NCBI GenBank assembly: GCA_026419785.1
Contig: JAODTK010005767.1
Coordinates: forward strand, 297,285 to 361,284
DNA: 64,000 nt
Direction of reading: 5' to 3'
From: Sclerodactyla briareus
Lineage: Eukaryota > Echinodermata > Holothuroidea > Dendrochirotida > Sclerodactylidae
The position numbers and the translations under genes were made by a program. Below the pieces are notes generated by a model, which saw only the letters and a list, made by a program, of their open reading frames with translations, had not been told where the DNA came from and did not search any database. Shown piece after piece: positions 36,680 to 49,018 of this stretch. Every line of letters begins with the position of its first letter. Within the stretch, counting starts at the first letter, position 1.

Positions 36680-36935
36680 AAATTGATTGGATGATGTTTA
36701 ACGGCACATCAACAAGTTATATAAATCCAAGATATATATAAGTGCTCATGCAGCAGAAAAGCGGGCCTGGAGATATCCAGGGTTTAGGTCTCTAGCTGCC
36801 GACTGCCGTGGGAAACTTTGCGTCAAGCAGAGTAACTCTAACACGTCGTCTGGTGATCCAAAACTTTCGCACACATGTTGGCTCTGGCGACATCTTGGGC
36901 GAGTTTGAAAGTGGGACTCCACACAATGCCGAGGC
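36680..36935 (-). mobile_element. Possible SINE or other short dispersed repeat
   Basis: TTGATTGGATGATGTTTAAC at the left, read on the minus strand as a GTTAAAC...CAATCAA tail, recalls the tails of invertebrate SINEs. The following GCAGCAGAAAAGCGGGCCTG and CTCTAACACGTCGTCTGG text is SINE-like, but no Pol III promoter box was found. Confidence 0.35.
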
Positions 36936-37401
36936 CCACTAATTTATCCCAAATCGTGATGGTTTTTTAAAATTGTAGGTTTCCATGAAGCTTGGTGATT
37001 TGGGATAACATTTGCTCCTAAACAAATAAGGATGGTAATTTTGAGAACATTTGTATAGTTTGATGGCCTTCATTGAAACTCAAGTATATGTGGATCACAT
37101 TTGGTCCTATAAACAAAGTGGGAGTCATTCCACAGGTCACTCAAGGTCAAATCACAGAATGTTGTCTGTAAACTTTTTGGTCAATTTGGTTATCATGAAT
37201 GTCCATTTGTGCACATGGTGTCGGTGGTCAGGGAGGGCGAAGGATCAGTTGCTTGTTTCGCGACTGTCAAATGCACCAGCAGATAATGCTGTCCGTCATG
37301 TTATATCGACAAAGAACCTAGGGACCGCTCATGGTTTCCCTGGAACACCCCAGAATGCTGGAATGGATAGGTCAGATCCGGGCCTGGTCCCTTTCAACAG
37401 A
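36936..37401. other. Probable GAAACTTGGT-style repeat debris
   Basis: TTTCCATGAAGCTTGGTGAT near 36980 and AGGTCACTCAAGGTCAAATC near 37135 resemble the units at 26.3-27.1 kb. The 223-codon frame that starts at 37051 runs from this debris into the next element and is a chance frame. Confidence 0.5.
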
Positions 37402-38459
37402 CAAGGCGATCTCCAAAAATTGTCTTGCCTGGTTGAGCGATCAGTGGTTTGTAGTATTCACAACACAAACAACCAACCAGATCATGCAGACCATCGTCTT
37501 TCAAATGAACATCACATGTTTTCACATATAACCCATAACACACGTCCCCAGGTAAGCAGGAGGAAGAAAAAATGTTACCGTAGTTTTGTAGGTCTAATCA
37601 AATACAGTAATCAAAACTGGTGGGGTAAGAGAGGGTTTGCTTGTGGGCAGCAGAAAAATTGTCACAGGAGCTCTGGTTTACTCGTTCCTCAGTGCTTTAT
37701 TCTAACAGGCACTATTATATGATGGAATTCAATCCAATTCATGAACATCAAACACCTCAGATCCAGAAAATTTTAACAGGACCATCACCTACTGAGTTGG
37801 GCGAAATTCTTACCAAGTTGGAAATTGGAATAATTATGCAAATTAGGCACATACATGACCTCTACTGACATCAGCTGTACCTTTAAAATGATCAGGATCA
37901 AAGGTGGATCCATTTACCAAGTTTTGTGGAAATCCAACAAACTTTCAAAAATTGCATAAATTAAGCAAATTAGACACATTAAATGACCTCCAGTGACCCC
38001 GACTTCACTTTCAAATTCTCGGTAACCATGGTAGGGTAGACCAACATCCACCAAGTCATGGATCTTAACAAAATTAAGCAAAAATTAAGCAAGTTAGACC
38101 ACTTAATTAGCACATATTAGGCCGAAATCTAATCAATTTCTCTACCAGTTCATCAGGTCCGAGCTGTGCCAAACTACATCACTGGAGCCATACGGTTCTT
38201 GTGTAATCTTGCTAACGGCTTAAACAATTACATAAAAAAAAAGCTATACCCAACCTATTTAAGTTTGCTGCCCAAAATCTAATCAGATCGTGTACACACA
38301 ACCCCGGTGCTACACACAATTTTGTCATAATCGGGCCTCAAACGGTTTGTGAGAAATCCTGCTAACAAGAAATTGACATACACACACACACCGCATACAC
38401 ACACCATGCCAAAGTGACCACTAAGTCTCTTCCTGAATTTCATTCAGGCAAGTCAAAAA
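37402..38459 (+). mobile_element. Copy of the dispersed TIR repeat family
   Basis: It starts with CAAGGCGATCTCCAAAAATT and GTCTTGCCTGG, then has CACAAACAACCAACCAGATC. It continues through GGGTAAGAGAGGGTTTGCTT, TGATCAGGATCAAAGGTGGA and CCCCGGTGCTACACACA, and ends in CTCTTCCTGAATTTCATTCA followed by GGCAAGTCAAAAAG. It aligns along its length with 58718-59769 and with the second half of 4950-7859. It includes a short CA microsatellite near 38381-38403. Confidence 0.88.
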
Positions 38460-38949
38460 GGACGGCAACGGAGAGTAGCGTGTCGATGCAGCTAGGTGCC
38501 TCAGAGGCATGAGCTCCCATGAGTGAGTGGGCAGGACATTGGATATAGGCCATCACAGCCATTATCGCATGCAGCTGTTGTACCTCATACTCTCATGACC
38601 CTTAAAAATGACACATCATTGTCCGAGGTGCTTTATGCAATATGAGTCAATTTATATACACCACATGGCACTTCAGCTGGCTCCTCCCAGGGTCAGTCAT
38701 GGAAGTGACACATATGCAATTAATGTAATTTTAGGCACACCAGACACTTTTATTATTGATAGTCCCAGTAAAATTACTTATTCCAGGGCTACAGAAGTGG
38801 CGCATAATGATAAAGGTGTTCAAGAAAAAAATAGGATTAAGTGACCCACCCGAGTCACACCGGTGACTCAAACTTACATAAAATTGGCAAGCACATGAAC
38901 TCCCAGACATGCTATCCTGAGATGCTGTGAGAGCGTGGGAGTAACTGTG
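38460..38949. other. Intergenic DNA, nothing recognised
   Basis: TGACCCACCCGAGTCAC near 38841 resembles text near 24410 and 33290 (AATGACCCACACCTCAG, GTGACTCACACTTAG), perhaps fragments of one old repeat. Too short to define. Confidence 0.4.
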
Positions 38950-38951
38950 CC

Positions 38952-39240
38952 AAGTGGCTGGCACGATTAGTAGAGTGTCAGCTGTCCACCCCGGGGTCTG
39001 GGTTCGAATTCCCGGTGTGGGTCATATCAAAGACTCTGAAAATGGTACCAGTTGCCTTCTCGCTGTGCGTTCAGCACAAGAGACTACAGCAGGGAAGGAA
39101 CGTCTCTTAGTCAGCACTGGCCCTGTCTTCTGACAATGCAGTGGGCTCGGGTCGAGGATCATCAGCCCCCCCCCCCCTCGCATCTAGGCGCTGTTCAGTG
39201 TACATGCATGCTCCAACGGTCCCATGTTTCCTTTTTACGG
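38952..39240 (+). mobile_element. tRNA-derived SINE
   Basis: The A-box region GGCACGATTAGTAGAGTGTC is at 38960-38979 and the B box GGTTCGAATTCCC at 39001-39013. The body has CAAAGACTCTGAAAATGGTA, TTGCCTTCTCGCTGTGCGTT and CAGCACAAGAGACTACAGCA, then TAGGCGCTGTTCAGTGTACA near 39185. The body matches the reverse-oriented SINE at 15005-15352. A C-run at about 39167-39177 interrupts it. The 3' end is approximate. Confidence 0.85.
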
Positions 39241-39664
39241 GTACATCTACTAGTTAGTATGAACTGGCCTTCACAGCAGTTATAAAGTAAACACACCCGA
39301 GGTCTAGGTTTGTGCATCTAAGTCACAAGCCCATCAGTAATGAGAAGTATGTAACCACTGTTATACATCCTCGGATTAGAAGGTTTTCCCAAGCACTCTC
39401 CAAAGGAGCATCCAATTAAACAGCTTGACCTCCGCTTCACAATTTAACACACCTTACACAAGTTTGGCACCTGGCCAAAAAGACTTGCAATTAATTACAG
39501 GAGAGATACAGCCTAAGAGCTTCTCTGACAGGTTAGTCCACATGTAGTAATAGATGAGAAGATGTTAGGTTCCTCAGGCTCAGTCGAATACATTTCCTTA
39601 TCGATATTTGCCATTTTGCAAACTTTGCTAATGTTGAAAACCTGCTCATCTGTCCGCCCAGAGT

Positions 39665-39710
39665 GCTAGATTCCAGGCGAAGCCCCTCATTCCTTCAGAT
39701 GGAATCTAGC
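39665..39710. other. Perfect 11-bp inverted repeat with a 24-base loop
   Basis: GCTAGATTCCA (39665-39675) and TGGAATCTAGC (39700-39710) are exact complements. It could be a transposon remnant or a chance hairpin. Confidence 0.6.
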
Positions 39711-39761
39711 GATTTGTGTGGCCAGATTTCAAGTGATTTCGAGTTTACAACTGTCTGTTAG

Positions 39762-39969
39762 GGTTCTAATGGCTAGGTTAGGGACGGTATCAGTTGGAAT
39801 GTTGAGTGTAATAGACATCACGAAAATACTATCCATATCCCTGAACACTGCCTACATAAATCACGCTTTACCTCGCCATATCTTCTCCAAGGATATCCAA
39901 GTAATCGTCACAGACGAGAGCCAAGGCAATGAACATGTATTTGCCGAAAGAACAACATCAGCACTTTTT
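39762..39969 (+). CDS. Candidate internal exon, unrecognised protein
   Basis: An open plus frame of 69 codons ends exactly at a perfect donor, GTAAGT (39970-39975), in phase 0. The AG at 39760-39761 is the nearest upstream acceptor, though its pyrimidine tract is weak; AG at 39811 is another option. The peptide includes ISLNTAYINHALPRHIFSKD and IQVIVTDESQGNEHVFAERT. It has mixed hydrophobic and charged residues, as in a folded extracellular or cytosolic domain, and no low complexity. I do not recognise the family. The frame continues past the donor into AT-rich codons, which favours splicing there. Other weak candidates lie downstream on the same strand. Confidence 0.35.
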
Positions 39970-39975
39970 GTAAGT

Positions 39976-42354
39976 TATATATATATAGATTTCTCGAATG
40001 AGGTTTTGCTGAATAATCTTATCAATGCCAATATTCAAAGCAAATTTAGTATTAAATCCAAAGTGAACAAGAGTGCCAATAGCACAGTACCTCACCCAGT
40101 GTAAAAGTTCATTTTAATTTGTTTAAACAGTATCCATCAGTTGTCCTTGAGCAAAAGTCTACATGAGATATGCAAAATTCAGCAGTTTATTCGCATATGT
40201 CAGGGCAGGACCACAGAAATTGATCCGTGGTGAGCTTGGACCTCTAATTTCTGAAAATGCCCATATTTATTATCGGTCAATGAGATACTATACCACATTC
40301 ATTATCATCCGATATATATGTAGGAGTAGAAGTTCAAACAAAATGACCCCTGGATCATGATTGTCATAATCTATCAAAGGATGTAGAAGAAGAATCTGAT
40401 CAGTGTGGGCAGAGAGAAGATGAATGAATAAAATAAATTAAGTTACTAGCCTAACACCATAATAGCTTTTCAGTTCTTGTCCAAGATCCTGACACGTCAG
40501 CAATTTTTGGGGCATATTTGCCCATGAAACCATAACTGCAGTCCCTGTTTGTTCTCAGCAAGGCGCTAGAATGGTCACGTGTGACTTCGCACACTTTTAA
40601 CATAATACGATCTATGATGCGGTGTTTTAAGGGCTGACGAATTACAATTCATAGGGAATTGTGAGGAGTTTTCACAATTTGGGAGGAATCTCATGATGCT
40701 ACTTTCCCGTGTTGCTCTTAATAAATTCATCATCAGCCAAATGAGTGAATTTACCAACCTAAATTTCAGTTAAGCTAAGGCCATCAATTCTGAAGCCTTT
40801 GCTTGATGTGATACCCACTTGCAATACAAAGAGAAGCAGGATATGAAACTGAAATGACTCCTAGATGAATAAGATGACCCTCCGCGCGACCCCAATTTCC
40901 TGAACACCCCATACACCACCCTTCAGAATGAACATTGACCGAATATCACTATCACCCAACACAGTCTTTTAGAAGAAACATTTCAACTGATTGACCCAAA
41001 GAATCACTGTGTCTGCCATTAAATGGTAACTGGAACCCATTGATGATCTTCAACCCCACTTTTCAACACCCCATACACCACATATTCACTAAATGGCCGA
41101 CACCGACCCTAGAAGACCTTTGACCTAAATTTTTGTTAACACCTCAGATTATCCTTAATTGGGTAATCAATGTGATATCATGACCTACAGACAGACAGAC
41201 ACTGTCACCTGCACAACGATTATAACAGCTCAACCAGCCACCACATGGATATTCCATTCCCTAATGATCCCAGTACCCTCGATTTGTTCTGGCTGGCATA
41301 AGTGGAATGGCAGGATTGGAGGTTCACATACGGTTGTTTCGGGTTTTATCTCCAGGAGGTGAATCATCTCAGTTAGCAAAACTCAATAGTCCATACATGG
41401 TAGATGCAGGTTCAAATCCCACAAAAAGTCCAAAGCCCTTTTCTACAGTGCTCTGAGCACGGTGCCCAAAACGAAAGTCTAGCCACTGATGGTCAGGGGG
41501 TTATCTGTGGTTTGGTATTACAGCTGTAATGGCAGTAATAAACTTAAGCAATGTATACAAGAATATCTATTATTCATTATTCAGCCATCTCTATTTTGAC
41601 AGTGAAAACCGCTGGTGTATTCTACAACCCCCAGCTTTGCAGGTGTTCAAACATTGAATAAGCCCCTCCAGAAGCTTAGAAGTCTAGCATTTCACTGATA
41701 CACATCACCGAAAACTGTTTGGGGCACTCACACTCTGATGAATTAGGCAATTTTACATTTCAGATACAATTTTTTTTCTATCGTCACGTTCTGAGAGCGC
41801 AGACAGCCTTTTTGCTGTGGGGGCAGTGGATCGTCGTCAATATTTCATGGGAAGCATGCACGGCACTAATGTTGTATGTATTGGCTTCTTGCCAAGACAG
41901 ACAAGTTGCCCCCATGATTTACCTTTCCCTGATTTACCTTTCCCTGATCATTCATTTTCACTTGCCCGCACTAAAAATGTTTTGACTGTTCTTGTTCAAT
42001 TTCCTGCCTCAAAAATTGTTACCACCCAAACATTGCTTCAATGTCAAGTTTTCGCTCGTTTTTTGTTTATCCCCAATGACTATGCCAATATTGTGATTCA
42101 ACATTGCCTGTTCCCCAATTGGCTTTAACCGAGCAGGGGTAACTGAGCAGGGGTAACTGACTAACTGTCAGTCACTTGGGGTAAATGTCTGATAAGCACC
42201 TCACACCAATGCCAGGTCTATAATGTGCACACCAAACTAGGGCCCTCCAACAAGTCGGCTTTGATTAATGGTGAATACAATGGACCCAACATGACACACT
42301 GTGGCTGAGGTGACTCCTGGGCATAACATCAAGTTTACGTTCATCTCTGAACAG
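39976..42354. other. Possible intron, weak exon candidate inside
   Basis: At about 41775-42126 a plus frame contains SESADSLFAVGAVDRRQYFM and GSMHGTNVVCIG and follows an acceptor-like TTTTACATTTCAG at about 41750-41762. A 16-bp tandem pair (ATTTACCTTTCCCTG twice, 41919-41950) lies within it. No donor or family could be assigned. Confidence 0.3.
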
Positions 42355-42475
42355 TCATTTGAAGTTGCTGGAAATGTCGGAGGAAAATTGGAACATTTGA
42401 CGAGGCAATCTCCAGGAGGACATTTGCACATGCATTGCAGAAAGAGAAGAGGCAGGTCCAAATGAGTGTTGCAAG
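42355..42475 (+). CDS. Candidate exon, unrecognised protein, frame uncertain
   Basis: The segment lies between acceptor TTCATCTCTGAACAG and donor GTAAGTC. Upstream text joins it in one frame: VTPGHNIKFTFISEQSFEVA, then GNVGGKLEHL. Near the 3' end another frame, GTFDEAISRRTFAHAL, is the one that stays open to the donor. A one-base deletion or insertion would therefore be needed for a single product, consistent with the indel level elsewhere. The minus strand is also open here. No family recognised. Confidence 0.25.
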
Positions 42476-45400
42476 GTAAGTCAGACACATTTGATAATAT
42501 GTTTATTTGTAGAATTTCTTCCTAAATACTTTGGTACTAATAACAAAGGCTGTCTGACTTAAATGGACTATTTGCTGAACTACGTGTCTACAAGAATGTT
42601 TCATCCTGAGTGACCAATTTCTCCTAGTATCTCCCACTATTCCCCAGTGATTACTATTACCTTTTTTTTTTAGCAGGGGATTAGCTTGGGAGTATATATC
42701 ACCTGCCCCTCAGGGAATTTGAGTTAGAGGACAGCTTTCCCGATCATTTTTCTTTCATTTGCCGCCGGCAACGGGCAATCATCGATGTCGAGCCCTGATC
42801 AGACAACTGACTAAGGAGTGCTTGACAGTTTCATGGACTACAAAATTTGCTCATGTCAAATTAACGAGCATGAGGCAAAATCCTCTTCAAGAATGACAGG
42901 GAGAGATAACAAATTTCTAATTCACCACTCATCAGTTAAACAAGACATAAACACCCTAAACATGGGAGACACCTATATCCTCTGATTTTACCAAAAAATG
43001 TACATTTTCATCTGCATTATTTTTCCACCAATGGTGGATAATTAAACCACTGGCTTACGTGAAGTGACATTTCCCTTGGCTATGTGAAGCGACATTCCCA
43101 CTCGGGCTTACGTGGGGTGACATTTCCAGGAATGAGGGGGGATATTAACAGCTTACCAACCTCCACTATGGATATGGGATGTATATGTAAACTAACAAAT
43201 CACACTGACAATAGCAGCTGTAAAATGGAGCCAAAAGGCAGAAAAAAATTAATGTATTCATGCCAACTTTGAGGTGGAAGCCTCCAAAGGAACTAAATCA
43301 GTATCGATACCAGTAGGGAGGTCTGCCAAAGCTCAATTATTTCTTGAGGAAAGTGTTGGGATGGTTGGCAACAAATTTGAGAAATGCGAGTGTGAACCTA
43401 TAATGGCAATCTTGGTGAAAATCTAGCACTGTTCAAGTATAGATGCTGTAAGAAGTATCATGGAATAGCTCCTGTCTTGGGATCCCAACCTCGACCTATG
43501 TTTGGAAGAAACTAGACTCTTACTCCTATTTAAGACTCAAATGTTGCATCCAGAAGCCTCTTAAATGCATTTCTCTCCCACAGAGATTTGCCTCCTTCAT
43601 ATACCGTATCCATTATAAAAGAAGCCCATGCACTGATAAAAGTGGAACTGCATCATTGGCCGTTTTCGTGATTTTTGTGTCATAACAGAGACACAGTCAA
43701 CTACTCAACTTTGGTTTTTTTTGCGCGATGATTAGGCACCCAATGGAATCAAGCTGTGATGATATTAAATGTACATATAAATATAAAGTGCTCCTAATAC
43801 ATGTGGTGTAGATGCATCATTCCCCCCCCCCCCATTCATCCTGTTTAGTAAAATATACCCAAAACATGTGTGCAACATTCATAAGAAGTCCAGTGCCCAA
43901 AATTCACCTATTTTGGAAAAAGGAACATTTTAAGTGTTTCCGACGGCACATATTGTGCTGTTATTAGGATCAACATGGTAGATGTGCTGGCCTCAATTGA
44001 ACACTAGTAACTAGCAAATGGTCTAACAGTTCACACCGGAGGAGACTATATAAGACACTTGCTTTTGTTGAGTGCCTACAACTATTACCTACCATCCCCC
44101 TACCCTACGACCACTTACCATTCAATGGCCCTCTGAGAAGAAGACCTTTCAAAATTTGGCTACCCTTCACAAATTTAAATATTGACAGTTCTGTATGAAG
44201 TGATATGCACAGTATTGCCCATCACGCCCCACATCGATCACACATGGGGTCGATGTCCGACCTAAATCTCTGTATCTCCTTATATTGAAAATGGAAGCAT
44301 TGTGGGAGGACTCAATAAATATGGTAATGAATTTATCAAGCGGATAATAGCTAACGGCGAGTGTGCACCTGATGAGATTCTCAGCTGCTCAAAGCACAGT
44401 AAAAATATTTATTACAAGTTATATTTATTGAAAATTCACCTGTGGGGTAGATAGGGCAATCACATACCTCCTCATGCAAACGACAGCAGGGATTTCTCAT
44501 CTTTTTATAGTGCTATCGTTACCGGAATCCTGAATGGAAACTATTAGTATGAAAATGTTGCATGATTGGATGAGAAAGTGCTATGATATTAAAACAGAAA
44601 TTACCCTCTGGCAACGACTGGCGAAAAGCGACGGGAACAATTGCATGACGTATTGATAAATTGGTTGAAATGTCTGAACTAGTTTATACTCACAATAAGA
44701 AATGAACAGCCACTGCCCCTTTCTTCCTTTGTTCATTGGTAAAAACGTATTCCGGGCACTCGTCAACAGGCTTGAGGCGACAAATCAATCGGAGAAACCA
44801 TCCCACAACAACAAACATTATGTTACCCTAGCAACTATAAGAATTATTTCGTCTCCGTATGATAGTGACACATGATTTTCCCACAGATATAAGGATTTGC
44901 AAAAATTCAGATTAACTCAAGATAAATGGGAAAAGAACTATTTAGTTGACTCCTTCATGTATGATAAAGCACTATCAAAGTACAGTAGCTGAGGGCATGT
45001 AGGAGATTTATCCATGCCACAGGGCACATATTGTTCATCTTTGTGAGACGACCATTCTTCACAACCTGTACAGTTTGCTACTACTAAAGCACATTAGCAA
45101 ATATAAAGAGAAAAATACATGGTTCCACAACTCAGTAAATATACAAGAACACTGCTGCTACATCACCCGTAAGGTCGTGAGAAGCCCAAAACCACAGCAA
45201 ATAGTTTATAGGCATATTCGTCTCGCCTTAACATGCCGAAATGACAAGCGTCATTGGACGTAATGCCATGCGAATGATTCGACCCACGGTATATCAAATT
45301 ATAGTGCTATGACATTAGTTTTACATTGATTGTTCATTCTTATGACGCACATCTGACCCCGGATAGTACAGTCCTTGTTCACATGATGCGCATCACGCAA

Positions 45401-47201
45401 CTTCAGAAATGACGGACCTATAATACGCCACTATATAACACTTTCTAGTGCCAGACCGTCTTTGTGAAGTGTGAAGGGTAGAAAATGAACACACTAAAAT
45501 TCTATTAGTAACAAAAATTTGTCATGGAAAATGACGTACCCCCGGTCATCGATGATAATTGGTGAACTGAACATGATGCACACGCCGGCTTCCAACCTGG
45601 CACTTACAAATAACAGCTGCCATTATGTATACCCTAATCTATATATATACTACATCGAGGGACTGGAGACTAAACAAAACTTTGTCATGTGATCAACGCA
45701 AATCACTTCTGACCATTTACCACAGTAAGCAGACGATATCCGCCTCTTGCACTGTTATTCAGAACAAATTTGAGTCGGGTCATCTTAAAAAATTTCACCA
45801 CTCTACCTCAATGGAAACAACTTCTTGGTATTAATTGAACCCACATGAAGACCACTGTAGGTCATTGAGGAAAAACCGGTGCCTCTTTGGCAATTTTGCT
45901 GCAATTTTTTTTGTGCCATCAATGCAATGGCAATCACACCAGCCCTGATGTTCTGGGCAGTTTTCAGCCCACATATAAGGGTAACTAAATAGGATGTTAT
46001 GATTTAAAATTCTCCTGATAAAAAAAACGACAAAGTTGGCTTGCACTTTCTCTCCATATGGCGTGGGACCTTGCCTGCGAAGTGGAAGAATCTGGCTTCG
46101 AATTACAGAACTGCACAAGCTTCAATGAAATAAATTTTCTCAAAGTCTGGCGTGCAACTCTATTTCAGCGCGGTGGGTGATCTAATAATTGCAATTTCCG
46201 TCAGAATTCCCTGAAATTGATGATCTGCAACTCTGCAAGTTCAACAAGAGTTCTGGATCCAGACCACACTTTTCTTTCTTGGAAATTATTTTTTCCAATT
46301 TGCCTTAATTGTTCAAGGAAACCTTAAAAGCTACCTGTTATGATCTACACTTTCCGGTGATCTGTAGACATCTTCATTGACCAAAGGAAGATGAAGCCTA
46401 TAATGATGGCATTTTTCCCATTGCGCGATAAGGCAGCCCTTCGCAATTCACGAAGCTGCACGTTTCTAAAAATTTCAATGAAGGATAAACATAGCATTTA
46501 TACCAATTGATGAGATTCGACTAGACAGGTTCTGGGGGATGCGTGTCAATGGTAGGTACTAAATAGTAATATTTGCGCAATTAATCAGGTGTTTCCCTAC
46601 CCTCAAGAAGAAAAGTATAATATAAATTTAAAAGCCTCCCTGTGGACATATGACAATGGTGCAAAAACAACAGAAAGATTTCACAATTAAATTTGTTTTT
46701 CAGGATATCAGGTGATTCCGAAGGGTGATTGCCTTTCATGGTCACGCAGTCCCTTCCCTTTGGGTTCATCGATACCCTGATCCCAAGCACCATCATTCAT
46801 TGTATCTTATTTGGCAAATTGCCAGAATTTCTTGTACTCGAACAAACTTCAATATATATGGTATCATTACGCAATGAATATCCCTCATGGTGCACTCTGC
46901 CTGTACTGACTGGAATGTGCCGGACATACATGTTCTACTAATCCGAGATTGCCAAGTTGGCTGTTCGCGGAAGTGAAAACGAGGCTAAAATAACATTCCG
47001 AGGAGACAGCTTGGTCCTCCGTTGACGTCGAGTCATACAGAGCCGCCATAATGGTGATCACCAAAAAGCCGTTTTGTTTTCCACTGGGCCAGACAGCAAG
47101 ATGTCCATATCCCAAGTAGGCTTTGTCATCAGTAGTGATGGAATCAAGACATGGAGTGTATTAAATGAAACTTAAATGTAAACATCCCTTTTATGTTGCA
47201 G
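42476..47201. other. Intergenic or intronic DNA with small repeats
   Basis: It holds a three-copy repeat of about 27 bp at 43052-43130 (GGCTTACGTGAAGTGACATT and variants) and a poly(C) run near 43824. A stop-to-stop plus frame at 44266-44454 contains GGLNKYGNEFIKRIIANGEC. A minus-strand frame at 45831-46118 contains YMWAENCPEHQGWCDCHC. Neither frame is recognised or framed by convincing splice sites. Confidence 0.4.
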
Positions 47202-47268
47202 TGGCCAGCCCCAGGGAGAGCAATCTTCACAATCCAATTCTCCGAGGCCAATGGCAAAAGGTCGGAAA
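47202..47268 (+). CDS. Weak candidate exon, unrecognised
   Basis: A good acceptor, CCCTTTTATGTTGCAG, precedes a short open frame reading WPAPGRAIFTIQFSEANGKR, and a GTATGT donor-like site follows. It is too short to assign. It could belong with the other plus-strand candidates. Confidence 0.2.
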
Positions 47269-47822
47269 GTATGTATGGATCGCTTGGCGAGTAATCAACA
47301 CGCTGCATCATAAAAATCAATGGACGATAATCCTAATTCTCACCTAGATTCCAAGATTGCTTGCCCTACTTCCTTCTGAATCAACCTGTGCAGTGGAAAG
47401 TTTTCTAGTTGGGGGTCATCAAAAATGTTCTGTTAAAAAGTAAAAATATATGCCACAATTATTTTTTTAGCCGAAATCCGTATTAAAGGTAGGGGCAAAA
47501 AAAATGTCATATACCTGGTGACATGTATGTGGTGGTCTTATAAAGATGAAATGATAAAAAACAAACTATTATTGGATAGCTCTTCCATATGCGATAAATA
47601 GAAACTGAGTGAACATAAAAAGTAATAAATGGCCTATGCCACGTCCGGTGGTTTCTCAAATTAGCTAATTAATCCAATTTCATGTCCGAGTTATCCATCC
47701 ATATGATGAAAGATCGAATTTGAGAGCTTAGAGCAACAAGTGCAACGAGCAACTGTTTTGCTGCAGTGTCACCATAGTAGGATCGAATCTTTTCCTAAAC
47801 GCTAACTACATCATAGCAAGCA

Positions 47823-48007
47823 ATGGACAATTCTGAGTCAAGGGACCATGTGAGGGTGACTTTCGAAAACGACGCCTGTTTACCCGCCGCTGGAGCTGTT
47901 ATAGTATTGAACGACATGCAACACAGTGTGGGGATTAATTATAAATTATTATCCAGGCATTTGTCGAAGAGAGTTCAACGGCAATCCAGCCATGATCACA
48001 CAGCTCG
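47823..48007 (+). CDS. Candidate first coding exon of a small two-exon gene, unrecognised
   Basis: ATG in reasonable context (AGCAATGG) opens 61 codons plus two bases, ending at GTAGGT. The peptide starts MDNSESRDHVRVTFENDACL and runs through AGAVIVLNDMQHS and KLLSRHLSKRVQRQ. The in-frame codon after the donor is TAG, so splicing is needed for extension. The next candidate exon at 48270 begins with the single base that completes the split codon. No signal peptide or domain seen. Confidence 0.3.
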
Positions 48008-48269
48008 GTAGGTAGGGTACCCTAGGAGGATGGTTAAGCCTGAATTGATTCCTGAAACCATCACCATGAATTCAAATCAAATACCTATTTTTTTAATTAA
48101 ACCAGGTTTAAACAGGAAGCCAATGCTGCAATCAGAAACATTCCCTTCCCTCATTGTATTTTTTCTTGTGGTTATAAAAGCACATACTTGATGACGTTGG
48201 ATCATTTACTGCTGGAATGACGCATAAAAAATGCCATTTATTTATAGGCATTGATTGCCTGCATTTCAG

Positions 48270-48378
48270 TGACTTTCCATTAGGGAGGATTCCTTATCCC
48301 AAAAGGTACCGTAATAAAGGCCTAGAACATGGTTTCCCACATGTTATCGTTTGGTGGTTTTGTCATACCTTTTTATAA
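48270..48378 (+). CDS. Candidate second and last exon of the small gene at 47823
   Basis: Acceptor TTGATTGCCTGCATTTCAG precedes T GAC TTT CCA. The T completes the arginine codon left open by the exon ending at 48007. The peptide DFPLGRIPYPKRYRNKGLEH then GFPHVIVWWFC runs to TAA, and ATTAAA follows about ten bases later. The joined product would be about 97 residues. Codon phase and splice sites agree, but no homologue is known to me and the 262-base intron is unproven. Confidence 0.3.
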
Positions 48379-49018
48379 TCATGCGTCATTAAAATTTGGG
48401 CAACTTTCTCAAAAGTGTCTCCAGTAATTAGGTCCATCTATATTAGATTGACTGAGGATGTGCGTCAAGGTTAAAGGGAATTGTATGAACCACCTCAGAC
48501 AATGACTCGCCCTGTCAGGTTATAGGGGGTATGCACATCATACGATTGACAAGTTGCATTATTCACAACAAGATTAGACATTGTTGTGGCATCCTAACAT
48601 GAACCAGGTTTTCCCAGATAATGCATTCATTTTCTCAGTATATTTGCCATTACTTGCCCTAGATTCGAGGCATTATCAATCGCCCCATCACCTGAGTAAT
48701 GTGGAATTGCTTCTAGTATCCTGCGCTTGCCATGGAGACAGGAAAGGGGTTCTGGACAGGGGTGCTGACGAAAGTGACGTACGCGATGCCCTGGATGCAG
48801 TGACCCAATAGCAGCCCGCGGTGTACTGATGTATAATGATTATAAAATAAATAGGTAATAAGGCAGAGAACGAGCTAGCAATTTTCTGACGATTTCACCT
48901 GACGACGCATGGGACGCTGTGAATGATACTTACTCTTGTGAATATCCAGGAAATTCGTACCAGTTGGTAGAGAATGTAGATGCACAATGTCACACATACA
49001 CTTGTGTGCATGGACAAA
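48379..49018. other. Intergenic DNA with an unassigned plus-strand frame
   Basis: After TTCATTTTCTCAG (ending at 48637) a frame reads to a stop at about 48811 through GADESDVRDALDAVTQ, with AATAAA near 48847. It could be another terminal exon, but evidence is weak. Confidence 0.25.

Noticed and set aside
37051-37722. Longest frame on the plus strand (223 codons)
   Set aside because: It runs from GAAACTTGGT-style repeat debris into the TIR repeat. The same text in the other copies is not open, so it is a chance frame.
41345-41480. Possible SINE head with GGTTCAAATCCC
   Set aside because: The B-box-like motif at about 41409 lacks a convincing A box at the right distance and a recognisable body.
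46885-47115. Minus-strand frame with an ATGGCGGCT start, possibly a first exon
   Set aside because: The MAALYDSTSTEDQ start is attractive, but the only donor-like site is weak, no promoter feature is clear and no relative is known.
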